From the NCBI RefSeq assembly GCF_902459465.1, contig NC_047068.1, positions 9,610,001 through 9,674,000 on the forward strand: a stretch of 64,000 bases of DNA, given 5' to 3'. This DNA comes from Asterias rubens (Eukaryota; Echinodermata; Asteroidea; Forcipulatida; Asteriidae). This document shows, piece by piece, positions 54,090 to 64,000 of the stretch; within the stretch, counting starts at the first letter, position 1, and each line of letters starts with the position of its first letter. The translations under genes and the position numbers were made by a program. The notes under the pieces are model-generated. The model worked only from the letters and a program-made list of their open reading frames with translations, was not told where the DNA came from and did no database searches.

Positions 54090-55999
54090 GTAATGATGAG
54101 CAGGACGTCATAGAAAATGTTGCTGACATCCTCCCACCCCTGCCAGACCCGGACCCTGGCCATGGTGATGAACCATTTCAATGTAGTTGCAAGCATTTTG
54201 CTGGAGCACCATGTTCATCCATGTTTGAACCCGGGGACCTTCAGTTCATCATAGACAACTGCCTTGAGATGGACCGCACGGAATTGGACATTACCATCTT
54301 AGCAAAGCTTGCATGTGGAATTCACCTATCGGCGTTAACGCAACGGGCAAAACAAACAGAACCGAAGGAACGCAAGACCCAGCGTACTGACTTCTACCAC
54401 CAAGGATCAAGAATATGTAGAGACACTTTCAAACATATGCACACGATTGGTCAAGAACGATTGAATAACTTGATCAAGCATTATAAGGTACACCGTGTTA
54501 CTCCCAGACGACATGGAAATACCAAACGCCAACCAAAGCATGCCTTGAAAGCGAAAGATAATATCTACGCTGCCCATTTTATTATGAACTACGCAGAAAC
54601 GCATGGAATGCATTTGCCCGGTAGAGTACCAGGTTACTGGAGAACTGATTTAAAACTTTTGCCAACCAACTCCAGTAAACGGAAGGTTTACGATGAATAT
54701 GCACGTGCAATAACGTCTACTGATCATCGCAAAGTGGCCCTTGTTACATTCCGGAGAATCTGGCGTGAGGTGACCCCCTTTGTTGTGACAATGCGACCCG
54801 CGACAGATCTCTGTTGGTTGTGCCAGAAATACCAACAGAGGGTGTCTGTCTCAGCAAACCTTCCAGAGCAGGAGAAAACGCTGCTGTACCAACAGGCTTC
54901 GGATCATTTACAACAAGCTGCTACGGAGCGACAATTCTACAGGACGGTATGCGAAGAAGTCGGGCGAACATTACCCGAACACTTGGGACTCGGTCAACAT
55001 GACCCGTGTAGTTACGATGGGACAGTGCACTACAGCTTGGATTTTGCGCAACAAGTACATTATCCATACAACCCTCGCCAACCAGGACCAGTGTTTTTGA
55101 AGACGCCACGTAAATGTGCAGTGTTCGGTGTTGCCTGTGAGGTTTTGCCTAAACAGGTTACATTCCTCATTGATGAATGCGTGCAGACTGGCAAAGGTGG
55201 AAATTGTGTCATTAGTTTGCTTCACTACTACTTGGAGAATTACGGGCTTGGAGAAAGTCACATGCATCTCCATGCTGACAATTGCAGTGGGCAGAACAAG
55301 AACTCCTACGTCATGTGGTACATGATGTGGCGTGTATTGACCGGCCGCCATGAATCAATCGATATGAGCTTCCTACTTTCCGGTCATACCAAGTTTTCAT
55401 GCGATTGGTGTTTCGGCCTTTTTAAACGGAACTTCAGAGCAACCAAAGTAGACTGCCTGAATGACATCGTGGCAAGTGTCACCGACTCAAGCCCTGCAGG
55501 AATTAATGTGCCGCAGCTGTGTGGAATAGAAGACGGTACAGTGATTGTACCAGCCTACGACTGGGCCACATTTTTTGCCCAGTTCTTCACTAAAGTGAAA
55601 GATATCAAGAGCTATCATCATTTTCACTTTGACAGTGAATCATCTGGAGTAACTGTCAGCAAATATTCTGATACTGAGAACACATTCCAGCACCTTCTCG
55701 CTGTTGATGCAATCGATCGGAATGCTATGCCACAGGTTATCCAACCAAAAGGTTTAGAACACAAACGTCAACGATACCTCTTCAATGAAATTCGCGAATT
55801 TGTTGCAGACGAAAAACAGGATATTGTGTGTCCAGATCCTGGCCCTGCCCCAGTCAGCAGTGATGCGGAGTCAAGCGACACTGAAGAAATTGCTCCTCCA
55901 CCACCTAAACGAGGACGCGGCAGAGGACGTGGACAAAGAAGAGGTCGCGGACAAACCAATGGTCGCATACATGGACGAGGACGCGCAAACAATCTGTAG
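54090..55999 (+). CDS. DUF7869-like, transposase-derived protein (last exon)
   Basis: One open exon from acceptor CATTTCAG to TAG at 55,997, phase 1 at its start, 635 residues. It opens with an acidic segment, then a Cys cluster CSCKHFAGAPC, FEPGDLQFII, a helical region, CWLCQKY, then a core with HYSLDFAQQVHYP, RKCAVFGVACE, LHADNCSGQNKN, FLLSGHTKFSCDWCFGLFKR and YDWATFFAQFF. The last 30 residues are Arg/Gly repeats (RGG-like, RNA or DNA binding). I match the core from memory to the DUF7869 family widespread in animal genomes. The spaced Asp residues (DFAQ, ADNC, CDW) suggest an RNase H/DDE-type fold, an inference. Intact over its whole length, unlike its neighbours. An ATG at 54,221 could start it alone, but the frame is open back to the acceptor. 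Confidence 0.6.
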
Positions 56000-57040
56000 A
56001 CTACACTTTAAGACAAAGATTCATGTTCATTCAGTGTATTTTAATCATTACAGAATACAATTTGCTCATTAAGAAACATGTTAGGCAAAAAAGTAATGTA
56101 GTTTGTCTCTGCTTCCTTTAGCTTAAAACCCAAAGCACTTTTAGCCCAACTTTTTTTTCGTGGTGATTTTATTAAGAAGTAAAAAAACTCTTTCAAAAAG
56201 CTCAAAAACAAATGCATTAAAATGTCACGTTTAAACCTACCTGTACGTGCCTTGGACTCAGAGACAAACTTTTTCTCCTTTTTGCCCTACCATACTCAGT
56301 TTCATCAAATTCACAGCATTGTCAAAATAATGTTGAACACAAAGTAGTAAAATTGAATTTTATACATGTAAAACAAGGCAAATAACACTTGTTGCCCCCA
56401 CCCCACAGGGCTGAAAAAAAAGTAAATTTCCCGGGAATCCAATTCATAAAATTGATAATTTCACAGGAGAAGTGGCTGCAAAGTAGCAACCACGACCGTG
56501 TATGTGGTCGCAGGGGAGGGTTTGGGGAGGGTTGCCCCCCCTCCCAAGCTAAGAAAAATTTAGTTTTCTTTTGATTTTTTTTAAAGTTAAAATATTCTAC
56601 CTGTATAATTGCTTTGATTTTGGACTGAACTTGCATTTTTCTATTAAAAAAAAAAAAAAAGAGGGTCAGTCAAGTAATGTCAAATAACCCTTTTTTTCAC
56701 CAGGATGCATCCATAGTTATATGTATGACAAACAAATGTGAATAAAAACACTAGGTGGGTTTTGTAACTCTTAATATTGTGATTGTTCATTTCTTTGTAA
56801 ATATAAAACTTGCAAAATAATTGATTTTTCATTGCTATTCTGGTACCCTATCGTTAAACAGTTTTCTCAGAACTTCGCATCGCCAATAATTGAAGTTCAT
56901 TTTAACGTAACTTTTGATGTAGGGGTCCTAGAGACCTGATTTAAAAAGCATTAGAAAGAAGATGATCTCAGCTTTAAGATGATGTAAAGAACTCATTTTT
57001 TTATTTTGCCACCATGTGGCGGGTTTTCACAGATCGCATC
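56000..57040 (+). other. 3' UTR and spacer
   Basis: No gene seen. AATAAA at 56,741-56,746; a poly-A run at 56,646. The open frames near 56,400 on either strand are short and have no support. Confidence 0.45.
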
Positions 57041-57054
57041 ACATATAGACTTCA

Positions 57055-57515
57055 ATGCTGCTGTTGCCTCGCATCATGCTTCACCTGACTGCAGGAGGGA
57101 ATGCCAAGTTTAACAATACAACAGAGATTGGCCAACACCTGGGAGAGATAAAAGCTCAGGCACTGTTGGGCCTCCATCCTTTCACTGGCTGCGACACCAT
57201 CAGCTGCTTTAAATGAAAGGGCAATTCAGGCAAAGATGAAGATAATGATGAAGTCCCTTCTAGTACCAGACATGCCAGACAGCCTTCAGGAGTATCATGG
57301 GCACTCAATGACAAACATTATAAAGAACTTAAAAAGTTTGGATGTGAACTGAATGGATGGAAAGAATCAGATCTCAATCCAGTCCAATACAACTGCTTCC
57401 GATTTGATCATTTGACAGACACTACTATGCCTCCTAACAAAGACAGCTTGAAACTTCATACAATGAGAGCGAACTACCACCGCGCTTGTGGAATGCGCTA
57501 CCAACAAGTCTGAGA
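57055..57515 (+). pseudogene. fragment of GLHPFTGCDT-type transposon-associated ORF
   Basis: In frame: LTAGGNAKFNNTTEIGQHLG, ALLGLHPFTGCDTISCFK, then TGA where relatives have Gly (GKGK), then SDLNPVQYNCFRFDHLTD and PPNKDSLKLHTMRANY. This text recurs in multi-copy uncharacterised ORFs of invertebrates (family known from memory, function unknown). Broken by the in-frame stop and truncated. Confidence 0.6.
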
Positions 57516-57541
57516 GAAGCTGCGTCGTTGGCTGCGTTTAA

Positions 57542-57700
57542 ACATGAAATTTGCAACATTTCATACGGTCCGTCGACGTCAACACCCCTGTAAACATCAC
57601 AACGAACCACCAAGTTGTTGTGTTGGGAACTTTGCAAAAGGGTTGCTGTCCAAAGTATTGTTTCTGGGCGTTGAGTGAACGAAACATTTCACAATGAATG
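57542..57700 (+). repeat. repeat R1, copy 1
   Basis: GTCGACGTCAACACCCCTGT, GAACCACCAAGTTGTTG, GCAAAAGGGTTGCTGTCCAA and AACATTTCACAATG recur at 58,680-58,850 and 59,355-59,520. Confidence 0.75.
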
Positions 57701-57714
57701 GAAGAATTTTCATT

Positions 57715-58100
57715 AAAAAAACAGAAAGAGTCAGATATAAATCCAGTCCAATACAACTGCTTCCAGTTTGATCATTTGACTGACACTACCATGCATCCTA
57801 ACAAAGACAGCTTGAAACTTCTCACAATGAGTGGTACAAACTACCAGGCCAGAATCTACAGATGTGCTTTGCAACAGCACATCAGTGCTCCACTGTAAGA
57901 CAAGTATAGAAAGGTCACAGGGACAGAGATAGACATGAAGTGGAATGCAATGTCAATTGCTACGGATGCTGTTCAGATGTGCACTGCAAACTGTAAGAAA
58001 AGAACCTGCAACAGCAACCTGTGCTCTTGTAAGAAAATCTGGCATCAGCTGTACAGACTTGTGTCACTGCAAAGACTGCTGCAATAGATCAAACTATTGC
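57715..58100 (+). pseudogene. duplicate fragment with Cys-rich tail
   Basis: Repeats the NPVQYNCFQFDHLTDTTM and PNKDSLKLLTM segment, then YQARIYRCALQQHIS. A Cys-rich tail follows: CTANCKKRTCNSNLCSC and, one base out of frame, SGISCTDLCHCKDCCN. It appears to supply the C-terminus missing from the copy at 57,055. Several stops and shifts. Confidence 0.6.
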
Positions 58101-58601
58101 CGCCGTCTTGGATTTCTCAGTAGAAGAAGTGCTGGTTTTTTCTTGAAGACAACTGTAATTTGCTATTTCTTTTTATTTGTATAGTTTAGTTCGAGAAATC
58201 TATAGTGACCCATGAAATTATTCTGCGGTGCAACACACGAAACCTGCAAAAGTTCACAATTGACTTGCTCTCGTGTCTTTTCACCGATGAGTATATGGCA
58301 AGCCATTCACTGACTGGTAGAAAGGGGGTTAGTCAAGAAGACACAAAAAAGAAGACTGCCCTGGAGGGAGATGTAGTTCAGGATTGCACAGTTCTGTTAA
58401 GATCATTGATAGTGAGAAAATGTAATTTGTTTTTCTTTGCAGCTATATTCTTAAAGGAAATGCATCTAGACGGTCGGGTAACAATTTTTAAAAAATAGAA
58501 TTCTTTAAGGCAGTATGAATCTTTCTGACCTTGATAAAAGAAGGACATGAACAGAGTAAGAACTGGATATTTTTCTTGGTGAAAAAAGAGGCACATGAAT
58601 C

Positions 58602-59078
58602 CAAAGTGACGTTTTCTGATTCCGATTTTGAATTCGGATTGGAAGACGAATTGGACTTGGAATTGTACAAGAAGCAGATGTAGACACCGTGTCCAACTTT
58701 AACATGTCCTTCAGTCTGTCGACGACTACACCCCTTAAAAAAAACGCGAAGAACCACCAAGTTATCACCGTTGGAGACTTTGCAGAAGGGTTGCTGTACA
58801 AAGTATTGTTTACAGGCGTTGAGTGAACGCACCATTTCACAATGTGTGGGTCAGACAGAGGAACTTTATCATTGAACAATCCATAACCATGCCAAGGAAG
58901 AATGGAAAACTAACCCAGTTCTAAATATTTGTGGGAATTCGGTCTGTGAAAAGGCTTGGTGTGTTTCAAGTATTTCTGTTTAAAAATTGCATTTCAATAA
59001 GTGCAACAATTTGGTATAGGAGGGGTTCCACAGTTTCAGTCATGACAATTCGGGCAAAGATCACATGCAATCAAAAAC
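58602..59078 (+). repeat. direct duplication, copy 1 of 2 (contains R1)
   Basis: Shares GATTTTGAA-TCGGATTGGAAGA-type start, R1, GAGGAACTTTATCATTGAAC, AATCCATAACCAT and CAATAAGTGCAACAATTTGG with the copy at 59,271. Confidence 0.8.
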
Positions 59079-59270
59079 GATAAAGGTAATGGGCTGGATG
59101 GCAGCTTTTTCCACAGCATCAAGGACTTCATGCCACACAAGAGCATCATAAACCTTGCACCTACCTGGGACAGAAAGCAGGTGTATCAACGCATGGTTGT
59201 AGATTTTGAGGTGAGTCACAAAGTGACACATTACCGTAATATATTGTTCACTACAGAGTAGCAACGAATA
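59079..59270 (+). pseudogene. short coding-like remnant between duplicates
   Basis: The frame reading GNGLDGSFFHSIKDFMPHKS and NLAPTWDRKQVYQRMVVDFE looks protein-like but is too short to assign; possibly part of the same transposon ORF. Confidence 0.3.
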
Positions 59271-59766
59271 CAAAGTGACATTTTGTGATTCAGATTTTGA
59301 ACTCAGATTGGAAGAGGCAGCAGACTTTGGACGTGGAATGTACGAGAAGTGAATGTAGACACTGCATCCAACTTCAACATTTCCAACAGCCGTCGACGTC
59401 AACACCCATGGAAAAAAGAACGCGAACCACCAAGTTGTTGGGATGGGAACTTTGCAGAAGGGTTGCTGTACAAAGTATTGTTTACGGGCGTGAATGAAAC
59501 ATTTCACAATGTGTGGAAGATTTTTCATCACTAGGTGAGGTCGGTCAGAGGAACTTTATCATTGAACAATCCATAACCATCCCAAAACAGACAAGGAAGA
59601 AAGGAAAACCAACTTAGTTTTAAACATTTGTGGCAATTTGGTTGGTGAAAAGGCTTGGTGTATGGCATACTCCGTTTCAAAAACGCGTTTCAATAAGTGC
59701 AACAATTTGGTAAATGAGGGGTTCCGGAGTCAAGGCAATTTGGGAAAACAACACATACAATCAAAA
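59271..59766 (+). repeat. direct duplication, copy 2 of 2 (contains R1)
   Basis: About 480 bp homologous to 58,602-59,078, offset about 670-690 bp, including the third R1 copy. Confidence 0.8.
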
Positions 59767-60340
59767 TGGGTATTCATATTCAACATCAGTTTAACAGCAC
59801 ACACAATTGTGTGGGTTGTCAAACTTTAAGAACAAAGCAGCAAATTCTTGGAAAGATGGCCAACAGTGACCATGAAAGTGATAAAGCTTGCAAGACATTA
59901 TATCAAGAATGGACCAGTTCAGTTTCAGTTTTATTTCCACTCAATCATTTCAGATGACAAGATATAACATAGAGTAGTAAAGATACACAATAGATTAAGT
60001 GGTGGAGGACTCCCAAAAGCAAGCTTGTAGGGTGGACCAGTAAGCATGCTGCTTAGTATATTCGAGGTTACAGGGGAATTGGAAGAATCGGAGGAGCTGA
60101 AAGAACAGCAGATTTCAACACCACACGGTGTTACAATTGGGGAAATCTAATTTGGCACCCTCTAGGGGTTATATATAACCAGTCGGACGAAAACGCTTGG
60201 TAGCGCATGCCTGGTAGGCAGGGACGCTACAAAACAGAATTTCTCATTATAACTCCCAGACATCAACGCCATAAAATCATTAATCATAACATCCATGTTG
60301 ACAGTGCCTCTATTCACGCCTCACCATGCGCGCGTAATTT
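59767..60340. other. spacer (no feature seen)
   Basis: AT-rich; no repeat or gene recognised. Confidence 0.4.
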
Positions 60341-60344
60341 GGGA

Positions 60345-60800
60345 ATTTTTTTTTATAACACTATCCATCGATAAACATGTCAGCAGGATCTGTCAATCAA
60401 CAATTAATTACTTAAGAACTGTTAATACCATTCGGAAAACCTTATCACGTAAAACTCCTGCACTACTATTCATCCATTCTTTGGTCACTTTTTGCCTGAC
60501 AATGGTAATTCACTATTATATGGAGTTACTGAACACAAGCTCCACAAAAGCTCTACAAAATGCTGCCGCTTGTGTTTTAACAAAATCTAAAAAACATAAT
60601 CATATTACACCTATATTGCAGGAACTTCACTGGCTTCCCATTCGACCACGAATTCAATTCAAAATTTTACTTATAGCATTTAAATCTCAAATCGGCTTGA
60701 CTCCATCTCACATTGCAAATCTTCTTGTACCTTGCGCCCTTGTAAAAAGTATAACACGACAGTTGGAAGAGCTGCAAGTCTTAGTCCCTGCCTTTGTAAC
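60345..60800 (+). mobile_element. LINE reverse-transcriptase C-terminal fragment (CR1/L2-like)
   Basis: SIDKHVSRICQSTINYLRTV, LQNAAACVLTKSKKHNHITP, LQELHWLPIRPRIQFKILL and GLTPSHIANLL are the hallmark end of CR1/L2-type RT ORFs. The middle (LTMVIHYYMEL) reads in a shifted frame as NGNSLLYGVTEHKLH, so two compensating slips lie at about 60,500 and 60,555. Dead copy. Confidence 0.8.
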
Positions 60801-60819
60801 TCCTTCATGGTAAGGTTGA

Positions 60820-61660
60820 TTTGTTTACAGTGGAACAAACAGTTTTGAAACAATAGCTGGAGGAATTGCAAGTTGCAGTCTCTTGCACCAACATGTCGCG
60901 ACGTGGACACCGGGTTGGGGTGCGCCCACTATTCCCGCTAGCACGACTAGCGCAACAACCACAGCGTTCAAAATTAGCGGTCGCCCGGTTGCAAATTTTT
61001 TTCCAGAACATTTCGGGCAGTGTACGTGGAGTTTAGCGAGGCTGTGTTGATGACGTCACTGAACCACTCGGTAAAGATAGCGGCGGGTTTACCAAATGTT
61101 GAAGTGGGGAAATCACAGTCGATAAGTCAAAATAATCATACAGCAGCAGAACGTATTAACGGTTATGAGAATTAACTACTTTGATTGGTGTTATTTAATA
61201 GCTAGATATTAATAAACAACAAATCCGATTTTTGAATATTTTGTTAGCCCTCCCTTGTATTTTTTCTTGAATGAAATTGAATTAAAATGTAGAGCTTCTG
61301 GAACGTAATCAAACTTTTGCCCAACACAGGAAAGACGGCAGTGACATGCCTGTTCATGGTGCGGTCTATTAATTGTGATTGAACCCATGTTTTTTTTGTA
61401 ATTACCTCGGAAAATAATAACAGTAACAATAAAATACATAGATACAGATTAGTTTTAATACAGTTGTAAGAAACACAACAAAAACACCATATAAATACAA
61501 AGTTATATTTATCCATCCGCTGGTGTGTGTTTTTATTTACATGCTTGCATGCATGTCGCGTCGCGCCGTCGTCGACTTTCACAGTTATTTATACTACGAT
61601 TTTTCGTCATTTCAACTCAATTTTGAGCCTTTTTTTGGCATGACCACAAGGAGAGAAAGT
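60820..61660. other. spacer (no gene seen)
   Basis: Contains a moderately GC-rich patch at 60,890-61,080 that could be promoter-like, but I find no motif to support that. The minus-strand open frame at 61,244-61,582 is unsupported. Confidence 0.35.
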
Positions 61661-61665
61661 TCATA

Positions 61666-62082
61666 GTGTTTGAATCTCAACTGATGAAGTTGTTTGACAG
61701 ATGTATTTCCTGTGATGGTTGTTTAGTGACGATGAAGAGCCCCAGGAAAGGAGGGTTGTTAAGGGTTCGGCAGTCATGTGAGTTGTGTGACGACACTACC
61801 ACCTGGGATAGCCAGCCCTGGTTAAACACTACACCGGCTGGGAACATCCTTCTCTCAGCATCCATCTTGTTTGCAGGTGGAACAGTAGCACAGACTTTTC
61901 GTGTGCTTCGACATAAGGGGGTTGCTACCATGACGCAAAGAAACTTCTTCAAACATCAGAAGCAGTTCCTGCTTCCAGCTGTGAATGCAGTAATTGTCAG
62001 TAAGCAGACGAGACTGATTATGGAAATCGCAGCAGAGGGGGACAATAACATTATACTGAATGATTGTGCACAACTTACATGA
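61666..62082 (+). pseudogene. zinc-binding N-terminal part of a transposase-like protein
   Basis: 138 codons: FESQLMKLFDRCISCDGC, SCELCDDTTTWDSQPW, then TPAGNILLSASILFAGGTVA and RNFFKHQKQFLLPAV. The two Cys pairs plus W-SQP and GN-LSA motifs match, from memory, transposase-type proteins common in fish and invertebrates. It stops before any catalytic core, so it is truncated. Whether the start is ATG 61,666 or an acceptor (TTCATAG at about 61,664) is unclear. Confidence 0.5.
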
Positions 62083-62280
62083 CGTTTGCATCGGTTTCCT
62101 GGTAAAAAAAAACCAGCGATGTATGATCGCTGTCTGATGTACTAAAATTTACACACAACACATATGCAATGCATGACGCGTTATCTCATGTTTATGTTAC
62201 CTCCATGGTCACAGTACACAGTCAGTACTGCCTAATACACTAAACATTGTACAGCAACAATCGCGAACAATCGCTTAGAC

Positions 62281-62592
62281 ATGAGGATATCAAAACAATT
62301 CCTTCCCAGCCGAGCTACAATCACTGCCGACAAAATAACAAAATTGCCTGATACAATGTATTCTGTGGAAAGCGAAAGTGATGATCAAGTGACCTATGAT
62401 GTTGACACCACACTGAATATGTGATCTTGCTTCATGGGTAAAACAGGAGCGCCATGCAAGCATCAATTTGCAGTTGTCAGTCACTGTCACATAGATTCTT
62501 ATAACTTTGTTCCCGTGCAATCTCCTGTACTTAGCCAAGAACTTTTTGAACTTGCAACAGGCTGTACACAAGTTCCAGTTGGATTCCATTGA
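62281..62592 (+). pseudogene. SWIM-like zinc-finger fragment with nonsense codon
   Basis: In one frame: KLPDTMYSVESESDDQVTYD, then a TGA, SCFMGKTGAPCKHQF, and FVPVQSPVLSQELFELATG. C-x-C ... C-x-H (SC, PCKH) fits a SWIM-type finger; the TGA sits where the first Cys of C-S-C is expected. Probably the downstream part of the same lost gene as 61,666. Confidence 0.55.
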
Positions 62593-62980
62593 AAAAAAAA
62601 GTTAAGGGAAACGCCTGAACCACCTCATCACCAAGAGCAAACTGATCGAAATGTTGAGTTCTTACCACAACCGAAGAGAGGTTCATAAACATGGTTTCCC
62701 CACAAACTTTCCAGACATTATAGCTACATGAATTACAATGTGCAATCCCAGAGGTTTGAAGAAGCTTAACCTTAGTCCAGTGGTCTTGTGATAAGTAAAT
62801 GAGGTTCTAGTGTTGACTTTGAGTCTAGTTAATGTCTTACAATTGTGAGAAAATACAAGTTGTTGTTGCAAACTGCTTACAAACCGCTAGGTTTGAAATG
62901 TCTGGCCACTTACTTTCAATTGTGTTGAGTATTTGAAGCAAACATGTGCGTATCAAGGCACACCAAATGACCCCACACTC
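62593..62980. other. spacer (no feature seen)
   Basis: AT-rich, no gene or repeat recognised. Confidence 0.4.
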
Positions 62981-62983
62981 ACT

Positions 62984-63160
62984 ATAGACCTTTATCATGG
63001 TGTGGCCATCTTGATTTAACTCCATTCCAACTCATTGTTACCAACCTGAGGCTGGACGAAATAATAGTCTGGTGCCATGTTTGCGCAATGAATGTTAGCA
63101 TTCATTACTGCTATGGAAACAGGGAACATGACCAAGATAGTGACAGGTGAAAGGTCTATA
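62984..63160. repeat. MITE-like element, TATAGACCTTT ends
   Basis: TATAGACCTTTATCATGGTG at the left and GTGACAGGTGAAAGGTCTATA at the right (outer 11 bases inverted); internal AATGTTAGCATT palindrome. Confidence 0.6.
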
Positions 63161-63177
63161 GCTATTATGGACAAGCT

Positions 63178-63549
63178 TAAATGCACTGTACACATTTGGT
63201 AATTGTCAAAGACCAGTGTTCTCACTTGGTGTATCCCATCTTAAGCATAAAATAACGAGCCTGTGAAAATTTGGGCTGAATCGGTCATTGAAGTTGCGAG
63301 AAAATTATGAAAGAATAAACACCCTTGTTGGAAGAATTTGTGTGCTTTCAGAAGAAAATAAAAGACTTCTAGCTAGAAGTCTTTATTTTAGTGAGAAATT
63401 ACCTCTTTCTCAAAAACTATGTTACTTCAGAGGGAGTCGTTTCCCACAATGTTTTATACTATCAACAGCTCTCCAATGCTCGTTACCAAGTCAGTTTTTA
63501 AGTTAACATTTGTTTAGAGTAATTACCAAACGTGTACCTTCCCTTTAAA
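63178..63549 (+). repeat. MITE family A, copy 13 (variant ends)
   Basis: Right end ACGTGTACCTTCCCTTTAA, the same terminal subfamily as the copy at 1,808, with AAAGACTTCTAGCTAGAAGTC at the centre. Confidence 0.85.
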
Positions 63550-64000
63550 TATACAAACAACAATGACCTCATTACAAAATATACCATTACTCTTTCTCTG
63601 AACAAGTGAACCGATACAAAGTCTGCTAAAAATAAACTATAAACTTTACCAAATATACAGACACAAATATCCTTGATTTCAGAGAATTTAAACCTTATGC
63701 CATCAACACAGTGATTAGACCAGTGCAATGAATTAACTAACATCTTGCACAAATAGTTTACATGATTATTCATACGGTTTATCGCGATTCAGAACCGCAA
63801 TACGTTGTGGGTAGGCAGCGGGGTAATTTTGACATGTTCAACGACCGCGATGTATGATGTGATGCTATATCTTTGTGTGGGTTCAACAGCGCCCTCTCTA
63901 GATATTTTGCTATACACGATAAACCTTTTAAATCAAGGTACACAATACCTCATTACTTCAGGCATAATTTTTGGTCCTTGACAAAAATTACGAATATTTT
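63550..64000. other. window end (no feature seen)
   Basis: AT-rich sequence without recognised gene or repeat. Confidence 0.4.

Noticed and set aside
55768..55992. Arg/Pro-rich minus-strand frame
   Set aside because: Complement of the RGG-coding tail of the DUF7869-like exon.
61244..61582. 112-codon minus-strand frame
   Set aside because: Low-complexity hydrophobic text without a recognisable domain or splice context.
61666..62082. intact small protein gene of 138 codons
   Set aside because: Motifs match only the N-terminal part of larger transposase-type proteins, and related downstream sequence is broken.

Overview
The window is nuclear DNA of an invertebrate animal, most likely an echinoderm. 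The evidence is AT-rich sequence, GT-AG introns of roughly 0.3-1.5 kb, EGF and CUB modules encoded one per exon, and dense short transposons. A long repeat family with ends like GGACACTATTGGTAATT resembles repeats I associate with sea stars, but that placement is from memory and not proven by the sequence. There are no prokaryotic operons, ribosome binding sites or CRISPR arrays.

Region 1 (1-31,939, + strand) is the 3' part of one large gene for a single-pass membrane protein. I resolve 34 exons: 32 EGF exons, one CUB exon between EGF 23 and EGF 24, and a last exon with a transmembrane segment and a short basic, proline-containing tail. All internal exons are phase 1-1, and the reconstructed reading frame (about 1,480 residues visible) has no stop, provided exon 13 uses a shifted acceptor. 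The gene starts upstream of the window. The EGF modules form three blocks. Exons 1-18 carry an 8-cysteine variant with two extra cysteines (exon 13 is a damaged member), exons 19-21 carry seven cysteines, and exons 22, 23 and 25-33 are canonical 6-cysteine EGFs, several with calcium-binding, O-glucose and Asp/Asn-hydroxylation consensus motifs. The introns are packed with fold-back MITEs, tRNA-derived SINEs and LINE tails.

Region 2 (31,940-40,600) holds the 3' UTR, intergenic DNA and a 1.9 kb minisatellite with a unit of about 54 bp.

Region 3 (40,638-44,073, + strand) is the 3' part of a five-exon gene with acidic/basic low-complexity sequence, a coiled coil, a Pro/Ser/Thr/Gln-rich linker and a C-terminal BEN-like domain.

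Region 4 (44-56 kb) is repeat-rich: a tandem duplication, a palindromic CAAGCTTG cluster, a large fold-back and a second minisatellite of about 56 bp. Interleaved are the exons of a KMT5A-like SET domain, a Ser/Gly-rich repeat exon, a decayed hAT transposase, and a long open exon for a protein I match from memory to the DUF7869 family. Splice phases suggest SET, Ser-rich and DUF7869-like exons form one gene whose intron was invaded by the hAT element. Three indels break the SET/Ser-rich part, so it is a pseudogene or carries sequencing errors.

Region 5 (56-64 kb) is a graveyard of transposon-related fragments: a GLHPFTGCDT-type ORF with a Cys-rich tail, duplicated repeats, a CR1/L2-like reverse transcriptase end, a zinc-binding transposase-like fragment with a SWIM-like fragment, and further MITEs.
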